Source: Atopobium sp.
Lineage (GTDB): Bacteria; Actinomycetota; Coriobacteriia; Coriobacteriales; Atopobiaceae
Assembly (NCBI GenBank): GCA_015258785.1
Contig: JABZHP010000002.1
Location: forward strand, 17,873 to 81,872
Reading direction: 5' to 3'
Length of the DNA: 64,000 bases
The notes under the pieces are model-generated. The model made no database searches. It saw nothing but the letters and a program-made list of their open reading frames with translations, and was not told where the DNA came from. A program made the translations under genes and the position numbers. Below are positions 38,082 to 45,863 of the stretch, in pieces. Each line of letters opens with the position of its first letter. Position 1 is the first letter of the stretch.

Positions 38082-38510
38082 CTACTCGGCGATGGTTACA
38101 CCCATGGAACGAGCGGTACCAGCGACGATCTTCTTTGCAGCCTCAATGTCGTTTGCGTTGAGGTCAGGCATCTTGATCTCAGCGATCTTGGTGAGCTGCT
38201 CCTGGGAGAGCTGGCCAACCTTATCGCGCTGAGGAACACCGGAACCACCCTTGAGGTGAAGCTCCTTCTTGATGAGCTGAGCTGCTGGAGGAGTCTTGGT
38301 TACGAAGTCAAAGGAACGATCCTCGTAAACAGAAATCTCGACTGGGATGATGTCGCCAGCCTTGTCCTGAGTTGCAGCATTGAATGCCTGGCAGAACTGC
38401 ATAATGTTGACCTGTGCAGCACCCAGAGCTGGTCCTACTGGAGGAGCTGGGTTTGCCTGGCCTGCAGGAATCTGCAGCTTAATAAAGTTAACAACCTTCT
38501 TTGCGGGCAT
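38082..38510 (-). CDS. rplK: 50S ribosomal protein L11
   Basis: GTPase-associated centre protein, target of thiopeptides and needed for stringent signalling. 142 residues: [20 protein letters not shown] near the start and the C-terminal RNA-binding domain ending [11 protein letters not shown]. 96 nt after nusG. Confidence 0.97.
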   Translation of the reverse strand: MPAKKVVNFIKLQIPAGQANPAPPVGPALGAAQVNIMQFCQAFNAATQDKAGDIIPVEISVYEDRSFDFVTKTPPAAQLIKKELHLKGGSGVPQRDKVGQLSQEQLTKIAEIKMPDLNANDIEAAKKIVAGTARSMGVTIAE

Positions 38511-38606
38511 GTTAAGCCTCCTGTTTGAATACGTTTGAGTCTATTCTCGCGCACTCCCGAGAAGCAATCCACAAGGGACGAGAAGTGCGGGATAAGCCGT
38601 TAGTTA

Positions 38607-39152
38607 CTAGTCTATCAGGGAAATCTGATCCATGGTGAGCTCAACCGGAGTCTCGCGACCAAAGATGGTGAGCATAACCTTGATCTTGCCGGACTCTGCG
38701 TTGACCTCAGAAACAGTTCCGTCGAAGTCGGCGAGAGGACCAGAAAGAACGTGAATTGCCTGACCGACCTCAATATTGGTTGCTGTACGCTTAGGTACAG
38801 GGCTACCCGTCTTCATACCGCCGCGACGCATGATCTTATCGAACTCATCACGACGCAGAGGAACTGGCTTGCCGTCAATGCCAACAAAACCAGTTACGCC
38901 TGGGGTGTTGCGAACAACAGCCCAAGTATTGTCATCCAGCTCCATGCGAACAAGAACATAACCTGGGAAAACCTTGGACTCTTTGGTCTCGCGCTTGCCG
39001 CCGTCCTTGACTTCAGTAACTTCCTCAGTAGGAATCTGAATATCAACAACAGCACGCTCAAGGCCATAGGTCTCAATACGGTGCTCAAGGTCTGTCTTTA
39101 CCTTGTTCTCATAACCTGAATAGGTGTGAACTACATACCAGCGCTTAGCCAT
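38607..39152 (-). CDS. nusG: Transcription termination/antitermination protein NusG
   Basis: Transcription elongation factor coupling polymerase to ribosome or Rho. 181 residues: NGN domain from KRWYVVHTYSGYENKVK, and C-terminal KOW domain from about 125 (GPLADFDGTVSEVNAESGKIKV). 3 nt after secE. Confidence 0.97.
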   Translation of the reverse strand: MAKRWYVVHTYSGYENKVKTDLEHRIETYGLERAVVDIQIPTEEVTEVKDGGKRETKESKVFPGYVLVRMELDDNTWAVVRNTPGVTGFVGIDGKPVPLRRDEFDKIMRRGGMKTGSPVPKRTATNIEVGQAIHVLSGPLADFDGTVSEVNAESGKIKVMLTIFGRETPVELTMDQISLID

Positions 39153-39155
39153 TGA

Positions 39156-39518
39156 TTATCCCCTCAGTCCAGTAAAGGCGACGAGACCAGCAACAATGCC
39201 AGTATCAACCAGCCAAGTTACCAAGCCAAAGAAAATGATTGTTGCAATTACGGCTACAGAGAAACCAGCAAGCTCAGAGCTTGAAGGCCACACAACGCGG
39301 TGCATTTCTGTACGAACGCCTGCAAAATAAGCACCCAGGCGGCCAAAGAAGCCAGGGTTAGCGTTACGCTGAATGGACTTCTCCTGCTTCTTTGCCTCGG
39401 CCTTAGTGACCTTAGCAGAAGCTTCAGGAGTAGCTTCAGCCTGAAGGGCCTCACGCTGGGCGCGCTCTTCTGCGCGAGCCTTACGTGCGCTCCTCTTATT
39501 GCGCTCCTTATTTGCCAT
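39156..39518 (-). CDS. secE: Protein translocase subunit SecE
   Basis: Clamp of the SecYEG channel. 120 residues: a charged N-terminal half (about 1-60, Arg/Lys/Ala/Glu-rich, with KNEARNKRSARKARAEE-like composition), then GVRTEMHRVVWPSSSEL and one transmembrane helix (about 85-115). Single-helix form as in Gram-positives, with a longer cytosolic tail. Confidence 0.94.
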   Translation of the reverse strand: MANKERNKRSARKARAEERAQREALQAEATPEASAKVTKAEAKKQEKSIQRNANPGFFGRLGAYFAGVRTEMHRVVWPSSSELAGFSVAVIATIIFFGLVTWLVDTGIVAGLVAFTGLRG

Positions 39519-39592
39519 CCTACGCTCCCTTGGATGTTATACCTACATACAAACCGGCCAACCCTTATGGGAAGGCCGGTGAAGTTATCTGG

Positions 39593-39665
39593 CAGGCCAG
39601 GAAGGACTCGAACCCTCAACAAACGGTTTTGGAGACCGCCGCTCTACCATTGGAGCTACTGGCCT
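39593..39665 (-). tRNA. trnW: tRNA-Trp (anticodon CCA)
   Basis: 73 nt, leftward. Acceptor AGGCCAG/CTGGCCT, anticodon loop CTCCAAA and T-loop GGTTCGAGTCC. CCA end not encoded. Between rpmG and secE, as in many Gram-positives. Confidence 0.93.
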
Positions 39666-39683
39666 AGAACGAACCCACCTAGC

Positions 39684-39833
39684 CTAGCGGGTCTCGCGAT
39701 GTACCGTGTGCTTGTGGCACCATGGGCAGTACTTCTTCAACTCCATACGATCTGGGTTGTTGGACTTATTCTTGTCCGTAGTGTAATTACGACGCTTGCA
39801 CTCAGTGCAGGCGAGAGTAACGAGTGTACGCAT
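39684..39833 (-). CDS. rpmG: 50S ribosomal protein L33 (zinc type)
   Basis: 49 codons from ATG at 39833 with AGGAGG upstream. Product begins [19 protein letters not shown] and has zinc ligands CTEC (9 and 12) and CPWC (36 and 39). Head of the rpmG, tRNA-Trp, secE, nusG, rplK transcript. Confidence 0.95.
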   Translation of the reverse strand: MRTLVTLACTECKRRNYTTDKNKSNNPDRMELKKYCPWCHKHTVHRETR

Positions 39834-39888
39834 TGATCCTCCTGAACACGGTCACGAGATGTATTCTCGAAATGTGACGCGGTTGCTT

Positions 39889-39918
39889 AGGTTAGCACCC
39901 ACTACCCAGAGATGTCAA
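39889..39918 (-). promoter_or_regulatory. Promoter of rpmG-tRNA-Trp-secE-nusG-rplK
   Basis: Consensus -35 TTGACA (39913-39918), 18-bp spacer, -10 TAACCT (39889-39894). Just downstream of the tuf terminator. No GATACGCCCGG motif is seen upstream here. Confidence 0.62.
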
Positions 39919-39969
39919 TACTTTTCTCTAATTACTCTAGGCGTTCACATATTTTTTCTCGACAAAAAA

Positions 39970-39994
39970 CCCGGCGCGCAAAAAGCACGCCGGG
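39970..39994 (-). terminator. Intrinsic terminator after tuf
   Basis: CCCGGCG (39970-39976) / CGCCGGG (39988-39994), extended by GC pairs inside; leftward T6. 24 nt after the tuf stop. Confidence 0.87.
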
Positions 39995-40017
39995 CAAGTT
40001 AGCAACTTTAAAAGAAG

Positions 40018-41223
40018 TTACTCGATGACGGTGGAAACACGGCCATCGCCGACGGTGTGGCCACCCTCGCGGATAGCGAACTTCAGACCCTGCTCAAGAG
40101 CGATTGGGTGAATGAGCTCGCAACCAACGGTGATGTGGTCGCCAGGCATAGCCATCTCTACCTTGCCACCGTTTGCATCGGTGAGCTCGTAGATGTCGCC
40201 GGTTACGTCAGTTGTACGGAAGTAGAACTGTGGACGGTAACCAGAGAAGAATGGGGTGTGACGGCCGCCCTCTTCCTTAGTAAGAACGTAAACCTCACCG
40301 GTGAACTTCTTGTGTGGAGTAACGGTACCAGGCTTGCAGAGAACCTGACCGCGCTCGATGTCCTCGCGCTTAACACCACGAAGAAGAATACCAACGTTGT
40401 CGCCAGCCTCGCAGAAGTCCATGGTCTTACGGAACATCTCAATGCCGGTAGCAACAGAGTTCTGAGTTGGCTTAATACCAACGATCTCGACTGGATCGTT
40501 GAGCTTGAGCTCACCACGCTCAACACGGCCGGTAGCAACGGTACCACGACCAGAAATGGTCATGACGTCCTCGATTGCCATCAGGAATGGCTTCTCGTTG
40601 TCACGAGCTGGTGTTGGGATGTAGGAGTCAACAGTGTGCATGAGCTCACGGATGGACTCAACCCACTTCTCCTCGCCGTTAAGAGCGCCGAGAGCGGAAC
40701 CACGGATGATTGGAAGGTCATCGCCTGGGAAGTCGTACTCGGAGAGAAGGTCACGGGTCTCCATCTCGACGAGGTCGATGAGCTCGTCATCGTCGACCAT
40801 GTCGCACTTGTTCAGGAAGACGACGATGTAAGGAACGCCGACCTGACGTGCAAGAAGGATGTGCTCACGAGTCTGAGCCATAGGACCATCGGTTGCAGCA
40901 ATAACGAGGATTGCGCCGTCCATCTGAGCTGCACCAGAAATCATGTTCTTGATGTAGTCTGCGTGGCCAGGGCAGTCGACGTGAGCGTAATGGCGCTCCC
41001 AAGTCTCGTACTCAACGTGAGCAACGGAAATGGTAATACCACGCTGACGCTCCTCTGGAGCCTTATCGATGTTCTCGAAGGCGGTATAGTCTGCCTTGCA
41101 GCCCTCGGTCTCAGAGAGAACCTTGGTGATTGCTGCGGTAAGGGTAGTCTTACCGTGGTCGACGTGACCAATGGTACCGATGTTTACGTGTGGCTTTGTG
41201 CGGTCAAACTTTTCCTTGGCCAT
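40018..41223 (-). CDS. tuf: Elongation factor Tu
   Basis: Delivers aminoacyl-tRNA. ATG at 41223 ([16 protein letters not shown]) has AGGAGG 7 nt upstream. 401 residues; G1 [11 protein letters not shown]3 DCPGHADY, G4 NKCD. Only tuf copy in the window, co-transcribed behind three tRNAs, like tufB of E. coli, instead of following fusA. Confidence 0.98.
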   Translation of the reverse strand: MAKEKFDRTKPHVNIGTIGHVDHGKTTLTAAITKVLSETEGCKADYTAFENIDKAPEERQRGITISVAHVEYETWERHYAHVDCPGHADYIKNMISGAAQMDGAILVIAATDGPMAQTREHILLARQVGVPYIVVFLNKCDMVDDDELIDLVEMETRDLLSEYDFPGDDLPIIRGSALGALNGEEKWVESIRELMHTVDSYIPTPARDNEKPFLMAIEDVMTISGRGTVATGRVERGELKLNDPVEIVGIKPTQNSVATGIEMFRKTMDFCEAGDNVGILLRGVKREDIERGQVLCKPGTVTPHKKFTGEVYVLTKEEGGRHTPFFSGYRPQFYFRTTDVTGDIYELTDANGGKVEMAMPGDHITVGCELIHPIALEQGLKFAIREGGHTVGDGRVSTVIE

Positions 41224-41332
41224 TGCCAATCCTCCTTCTGGAACTAACCCTCGGGCTAGACCGTGGTGAAAAAACGTCTGTTTATACTCAACGGCGCAAA
41301 TGTCTAGGACATGTACGCCGTAAAGAGTCTGG

Positions 41333-41406
41333 TACCGGCGACTGGATTCGAACCAGTGACGTCACGGGTATGAGCCGTGTGCTCTAACCAGCTGAGCTAC
41401 GCCGGC
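41333..41406 (-). tRNA. trnM: tRNA-Met (anticodon CAU)
   Basis: 74 nt. Acceptor GCCGGCG/CGCCGGT (G-U at the first pair), anticodon loop CTCATAC, T-loop GGTTCGAATCC. The paired first position suggests the elongator form rather than initiator; an Ile(CAU) identity is not excluded. Confidence 0.88.
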
Positions 41407-41428
41407 ATAAATGCCGCTTGAAAAATGG

Positions 41429-41501
41429 AGCCCGCGACCGGATTTGAACCGGTGACCTCTTCGTTACCAACGAAGTGCTCTACCTACTGAGCTACACGGG
41501 C
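41429..41501 (-). tRNA. trnT: tRNA-Thr (anticodon GGU)
   Basis: 73 nt. Acceptor GCCCGTG/CGCGGGC, anticodon loop TTGGTAA, T-loop GGTTCAAATCC. Middle of the tRNA cluster before tuf. Confidence 0.93.
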
Positions 41502-41505
41502 GTGG

Positions 41506-41586
41506 TGGGGATACTTGGACTCGAACCAAGGAACCCAGAGGGAGCGGATTTACAGTCCGCCGCAGTTGCCGCTGTGCCATATCCCC
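41506..41586 (-). tRNA. trnY: tRNA-Tyr (anticodon GUA)
   Basis: 81 nt with a class II variable arm (CCC-TCT-GGG). Acceptor GGGGATA/TATCCCC, anticodon loop CTGTAAA, T-loop GGTTCGAGTCC. First gene of the tRNA-tuf transcript. Confidence 0.92.
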
Positions 41587-41692
41587 AAATGCCGTTTTCA
41601 AGCACTCTTGAAGTAATTAGTACGCTGTACCTTGCGGTTTAACGTACGCAGAAAGTCTCGTTGAACTTCTGTATTACCTCGTAAGCGGGAAA

Positions 41693-41721
41693 ATATTACG
41701 ATTGAATAAAAATCTTGTCAA
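41693..41721 (-). promoter_or_regulatory. Promoter of tRNA-Tyr/Thr/Met-tuf operon
   Basis: Consensus -35 TTGACA (41716-41721), 17-bp spacer, -10 TAATAT (41693-41698). GATACGCCCGG is 14 bp upstream. Confidence 0.8.
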
Positions 41722-41735
41722 CGTAATCCACCCAA

Positions 41736-41746
41736 CCGGGCGTATC
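41736..41746 (-). promoter_or_regulatory. GATACGCCCGG upstream motif, tRNA-tuf copy
   Basis: Plus-strand CCGGGCGTATC, third exact copy of the 11-mer, again upstream of a strong translation-operon promoter. Confidence 0.65.
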
Positions 41747-41865
41747 TTATCAAATTTTTTCCACAATTATAAGCGGTTTTCTCGCCAAACGGGCACGGGC
41801 TTTAGCGGTTATCTGTAGGAGCCATACGCGATACGTCGCGAATGCCCTAAAATTCGCACGAAAAA

Positions 41866-41884
41866 AGCCAGGCGATGCCTGGCT
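41866..41884 (-). terminator. Intrinsic terminator after tRNA-Thr(UGU)
   Basis: Perfect 8-bp stem AGCCAGGC (41866-41873) / GCCTGGCT (41877-41884), loop of 3, leftward T6. Confidence 0.85.
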
Positions 41885-41898
41885 GAAAATTCAAGTGG

Positions 41899-41971
<73 letters not shown>

Positions 41972-41987
41972 ATCAAGTGCAGAGGAT

Positions 41988-42016
41988 ATTCTATAGACTT
42001 TTCTGTCTTTGGTCTA
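41988..42016 (-). promoter_or_regulatory. Candidate promoter of tRNA-Thr(UGU)
   Basis: -35 TAGACC (42011-42016), 17-bp spacer, -10 TAGAAT (41988-41993), 16 bp upstream of the tRNA. Confidence 0.45.
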
Positions 42017-42128
42017 GTCTCAATTTTCGAGAAATTTTTCTCCACAAACTGGTCGATGCAGCATGTAGGAGCACTTCCCTTCTGTGGGCGCTAGCTTGGT
42101 GCAAATTCGCTGCCCATCAAGTCTGGCC

Positions 42129-42248
42129 GCCTGAAAACTGCATCATGTCTGAGTAAACTTACTCAGACTTGGCGAGAAAAACCGGCAAATAGCTCAGACT
42201 CGGTGAGCTTTTCCGGCAAATCACTCAGACATGGCGAGAAAATCAGGC
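42129..42248. repeat. Mosaic element D (120 bp, CTCAGAC core)
   Basis: Starts GCCTGAAAACTG, ends AAAATCAGGC. Inverted GTCTGAGT at position 19, direct CTCAGAC at 34, 65 and 96, GGCGAGAAAA after the first and third cores, spacers CCGGCAAAT. Same layout as element E. Confidence 0.9.
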
Positions 42249-42283
42249 TCCATGGAGGGGCAATCTCGCGCGCTTCAAAGGCC

Positions 42284-42401
42284 GCCTGAAAAGTGCAAAG
42301 AATCTGTATTTGAGCCACCGATTCTTTGATGAAATCAGGCAAATCCACAGATTCTTTAACGTTTTTAGGCAGAATTTACAGATTCTTTGCAGAAATCAGG
42401 C
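42284..42401. repeat. Mosaic element C (118 bp, GATTCTTTG core)
   Basis: Third copy of the A/B type; starts GCCTGAAAAGTGCAAAGAAT, ends GCAGAAATCAGGC. The 25-bp ends are imperfect inverted repeats. Confidence 0.9.
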
Positions 42402-42487
42402 GCGCTGATTGCGCCCAGGCGCGCCGGACGCATTGGTGCGGTCGAGCACGTTGGCACATCGCGTACGTAAGACGCTGACCTGGTCAC

Positions 42488-43066
42488 CTATCTGCCTAGC
42501 AGCTTCCAGAGTTTCTCGCGCTGTTCTGGAGAAATACGGTCTTCAAGCGTCATGCGCGTACTGACCTGATCGCGACGCATCTCTTCGACAACGTTATCTG
42601 CCTGGGAAATCTCGTGGACCAGCGCTGCGCTTGCAATGCGCGTGACCTCGCCGGGGCCAAAGCCGGCTGTGGCACGAATGTCCCTGTCCGACGTGACCAG
42701 AAATACCTTGCGACCAGCCTCTCGCGCGTCCGTGACCAGGCGCTCGATGACGCTATCTGCGGACTCCCCGGTCTCGGAAAAAACCAGTTGCACGCCAGCG
42801 TGGGTGCGCTCCGGGCGCTCGTCGTTTACATTTCCCTTTCCGTCGAACACAATAACGGCCTCGTAGGTGCCCTGCGCAAACGTGGCAACGTCAGAAATGA
42901 GCGCAAAACGGGCGCGATAAAACGGATCGGTGTTGAGGTGATAGGCTCTCTCAGCAGCGGTTTCTTGTGCAGAAGAGCCACGCTCATCCAGCAACGCCTC
43001 ATAGCGAGGAGTTGCCAACATGACGTTATAGCCATCGACTACAAGCAGCGATTTTTTCTGAGCCAT
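42488..43066 (-). CDS. NYN-domain ribonuclease, YacP/Rae1 family
   Basis: 192 residues. PIN-like NYN nuclease: VVDGYNVML at the start, acidic residues in VIVFDGKGNV and VTSDRDIRATA. Rae1 (YacP) of Bacillus subtilis cuts mRNA in the ribosomal A site. The neighbourhood supports this: cysS-rlmB-yacP is the Bacillus order, there followed by sigH and rpmGB-secE-nusG. No sigH is seen here. A polar helical C-terminal tail follows residue 150. 36 nt after rlmB. Confidence 0.85.
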   Translation of the reverse strand: MAQKKSLLVVDGYNVMLATPRYEALLDERGSSAQETAAERAYHLNTDPFYRARFALISDVATFAQGTYEAVIVFDGKGNVNDERPERTHAGVQLVFSETGESADSVIERLVTDAREAGRKVFLVTSDRDIRATAGFGPGEVTRIASAALVHEISQADNVVEEMRRDQVSTRMTLEDRISPEQREKLWKLLGR

Positions 43067-43102
43067 ACCTTACGCTTCCTGGGCTTCCTGGGCTTCCTGA
43101 GC

Positions 43103-44137
43103 TTACGCTTCCTGAGTCCTGCGGAGCCACTCGTAGCACATGACCGTTGTTGCCTGAGCAACGTTCAGGGACTCTACCTGGCCAAACTGAGGAAGTTTGC
43201 ACGTAAAATCGCACTTCTCGAGCATAAGGCGAGAAATTCCTGAACCTTCAGAGCCCATGACAAGTGCAAGGCGACCTCCCATAGGAGCCTCCCACACGGA
43301 CTGAGTAGCGTGCTCGGTGGAGCCACATGTCCAAAAACCTGCGGCTTTAAGCTCTTCAAGAGCGCGCGGCAGATTAGAAATCTGAACGATTGGCAGGTGA
43401 AGCACAGCTCCTGCGGAAGTCTTGTATGCTCCAACGCCAACTCGGGCGGCGCGAGCGTTTGCAATAACAACGCCGGCTGCGCCAACTACCTCGGCACTTC
43501 TTACAATTGCACCAAAGTTTCCCTCGTCAGTGACGTGATCCAAGACCACAACCAGAGCGTTTTCTGAACCAGCGCGCTGGATGATTTCAGAGAGGTCAGC
43601 GTAGGCAAACGGCTGCGTACGGACAATAACACCCTGGTGAGCGCCATGGCTTGAAAGCGAGTCAAGTACGGGCTTTGCAACACGCTCGACAGGAATACCC
43701 TCCTGCTCAAGCTGACGTGCAAGAGCCTCAATCTCCTGGTCCTTCTGCCCACTTGCAGCTTGTACCAGTGCATTCTTCAAAGGAATACCAACGGTCAGCG
43801 CCTCCGCTACTGCGCGACGACCCTCGATAAGATCGGTTGCAGGCTTCTTGTTACCGGGACGTCCAGCACCAGCACCTCGCTGTCCACCAGCGCCTTTCTG
43901 TCCGCGGGTGCCCTGAGTTGCGCGTGCGCCTTGTGCGGAGCGACCACCTTTGGAGCCCTGGCCATTCTTGGCGCCGAAATAACCGCCCCAGTCGGCAGCC
44001 TTCTTGGAGCCGCGACCTGCGCCCCCGCGACCTGTGCCGCTGCGACCTGCAGCGCCACTGCGACCAGTGGAGCCACCGCGGCCGGCAGCGCCCTCGGAAC
44101 GAGTATTTTTAGAGGTAGAACGCTGATTTCTTGCCAT
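43103..44137 (-). CDS. rlmB: 23S rRNA (guanosine-2'-O-)-methyltransferase RlmB (SpoU family)
   Basis: 344 residues. The first about 95 are Gly/Arg/Ala/Ser-rich with GRGGAGRG-like stretches, a likely disordered RNA-binding arm; usual family members are about 245-250 long. Then the substrate-binding domain (DLIEGRRAVAEAL) and the SPOUT domain with DEGNFGAIVRSAE, VMGSEGSGISRLM and VESLNVAQATTV motifs. The start is 2 nt after the cysS stop. Confidence 0.9.
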   Translation of the reverse strand: MARNQRSTSKNTRSEGAAGRGGSTGRSGAAGRSGTGRGGAGRGSKKAADWGGYFGAKNGQGSKGGRSAQGARATQGTRGQKGAGGQRGAGAGRPGNKKPATDLIEGRRAVAEALTVGIPLKNALVQAASGQKDQEIEALARQLEQEGIPVERVAKPVLDSLSSHGAHQGVIVRTQPFAYADLSEIIQRAGSENALVVVLDHVTDEGNFGAIVRSAEVVGAAGVVIANARAARVGVGAYKTSAGAVLHLPIVQISNLPRALEELKAAGFWTCGSTEHATQSVWEAPMGGRLALVMGSEGSGISRLMLEKCDFTCKLPQFGQVESLNVAQATTVMCYEWLRRTQEA

Positions 44138-44139
44138 AG

Positions 44140-45621
44140 TTAGTCTGCCTTACGCTTAAGTCGAGCGCCAGCGGCGGTATCTTCAATCAAAAGTCCAAGC
44201 TCGGCAATACCGTCTCTAATTTGATCAGCAACTGCCCAGTTCTTCTGGGAACGAGCCTCCTGACGAGCAGCAAGCAAAGCCTCTGCAGCCTCGTCAGCTG
44301 ACGCGCCCTCATAGCCTGCCACCTGGGCGGCAAGCGCCACAAGCTCTTCTGGTAAATCAGAGGTAGACGCCGCCTGAGTCAAATCAATTCCCAAAGCTCC
44401 CGTGAGCTCGCACAACATATCTGCTGCACGGAGAACAGGACTTGCACCAACGTTCTGACCAACCTCTGCAAGATACGTATTTGCAGCAGTTACCAGCGCA
44501 AAAATAGCAGCAAGTGCTCCTGCGGTGTTGAAATCATCATCCATCTGAGCGTCAAACTCGCTCTGAGCTGTATTGATTGCCTCAGCAAGCGTGCAATCAG
44601 CATCGGAAAGTTCGTGCTGAGCAGAAGACTGCTTGAAAGCCCAACGGAGATTTGCAACGCAGGTCTTCATACGCTCAAGCGTACCAACGGTTCCCTCAAG
44701 GCGCTCAAACGAGAAATCAAGTGGTGCACGATAGTGCGTCTGAAGCATCAAAAGTCTTACTGCATCTGCAGGGTACTTGTCCAAAACTTCCTTGAGTGTG
44801 TAGAAGTTGCCCAAAGACTTGGACATCTTCTCACCGTCAACGCGAAGCATTCCGGTGTGCATCCAATAATTGGCGAGAGGAGCGTGCCAGGCGCAAGATG
44901 CCTGCGCGGTCTCGTTCTCATGATGAGGGAATACCAGATCAGACCCACCGCCGTGAATGTCAATTGGAGTTCCCAAGTAGCGATGAATCATGGCGCAGCA
45001 CTCACTGTGCCAACCTGGACGACCTTCTCCCCAAGGGCTTGGCCAGCTAGGCTCACCAGGTTTTGCAGCTTTCCAGAGTGCAAAGTCAAATGGATCGCGT
45101 TTCTCGTCATTAACCTCAACGCGCTCACCTGCGCGAAGCTGATCAAGATCTCTACCAGAAAGTACGCCATAGCCGTGGTCAGAACGTACCGAGAAGTACA
45201 CGTCGCCCGAAGGCACCGCGTAAGCATAGCCCTGCTCAATCAAAGATTGAATCATCTGAAGCATGGCTTCAATCTCGTGCGTTGCGCGAGGACGAATATC
45301 CGGATCTAGAATATTGAAACGGTGCATCTGCTCGATAAACGCCTGAGAAAACTCTTCAGAAACCTCTTGAGCAGTCCTTCCCTGCTCAATGGCGCGCTGA
45401 ATAATCTTGTCGTCAACGTCAGTCAGATTTTGAGCAAAGGTGACCTCATAACCTTTGTGCATCAGATAACGTCGAATAACGTCAAACGAGAGGAAGGTAC
45501 GGGCATTTCCGATGTGGATCTGATCGTAAACCGTAGGACCGCACACGTACATGCGGATTTTACCCTCGTCGATTGGCTTGAACTCTTCTTTTTTATGCGT
45601 CTGAGTGTTATAGACAAGCAT
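44140..45621 (-). CDS. cysS: Cysteinyl-tRNA synthetase
   Basis: Class I synthetase. ATG at 45621 (MLVYNTQTHKKEEF) has GAGGAG 5 nt upstream; an upstream frame of 23 codons is rejected. 493 residues: CGPTVYD with a zinc Cys, HIGNA signature, zinc ligands in the WHSECCAM and HHENETAQ region, KMSKSLGNF. Heads the cysS-rlmB-yacP set. A TATACT box at 45655-45660 may be its -10. Confidence 0.96.
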   Translation of the reverse strand: MLVYNTQTHKKEEFKPIDEGKIRMYVCGPTVYDQIHIGNARTFLSFDVIRRYLMHKGYEVTFAQNLTDVDDKIIQRAIEQGRTAQEVSEEFSQAFIEQMHRFNILDPDIRPRATHEIEAMLQMIQSLIEQGYAYAVPSGDVYFSVRSDHGYGVLSGRDLDQLRAGERVEVNDEKRDPFDFALWKAAKPGEPSWPSPWGEGRPGWHSECCAMIHRYLGTPIDIHGGGSDLVFPHHENETAQASCAWHAPLANYWMHTGMLRVDGEKMSKSLGNFYTLKEVLDKYPADAVRLLMLQTHYRAPLDFSFERLEGTVGTLERMKTCVANLRWAFKQSSAQHELSDADCTLAEAINTAQSEFDAQMDDDFNTAGALAAIFALVTAANTYLAEVGQNVGASPVLRAADMLCELTGALGIDLTQAASTSDLPEELVALAAQVAGYEGASADEAAEALLAARQEARSQKNWAVADQIRDGIAELGLLIEDTAAGARLKRKAD

Positions 45622-45863
45622 GCATACTCCTCGCAACCATTGTGTATTGGTGTAAGTATAAACGGTTTGTGGAAAACCTTTAAGTTCCATACCTTACTAA
45701 TCAAGATTCAATTTTGTTACCGTTCACGGATTAGTGCTGGATTGTTTTTTTTGTTGTATTAAACTTATCGGACAAAATTTAAAGAATTTATATTTGAATC
45801 AAAACTGCAAAGAACTAGAAGACAAAAAAATCTTGCTCTTAACAACTTCAGAAGGTGATTCGA

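Larger units (their letters stand above)
41587..41898 (-). other. Upstream region of the tRNA-tuf operon, no gene
   Basis: 312 bp containing a roughly 105-nt leader, the strong promoter at 41693-41721, the GATACGCCCGG motif, a GGTTTTCTCGCC variant of the repeated 12-mer (about 41768) and the tRNA-Thr(UGU) terminator. Confidence 0.7.
41972..42487. other. Intergenic region with elements C and D, no gene
   Basis: 516 bp between tRNA-Thr(UGU) and yacP. It holds the tRNA promoter, 90 bp of unremarkable DNA, then two mosaic repeat elements 35 bp apart. The yacP transcript has no visible T-run terminator before element C. Confidence 0.7.

Noticed and set aside
42488..43066. sigH expected after yacP by comparison with Bacillus
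   Set aside because: The next 500 bp holds only repeats and a tRNA; no sigma-factor frame is present.
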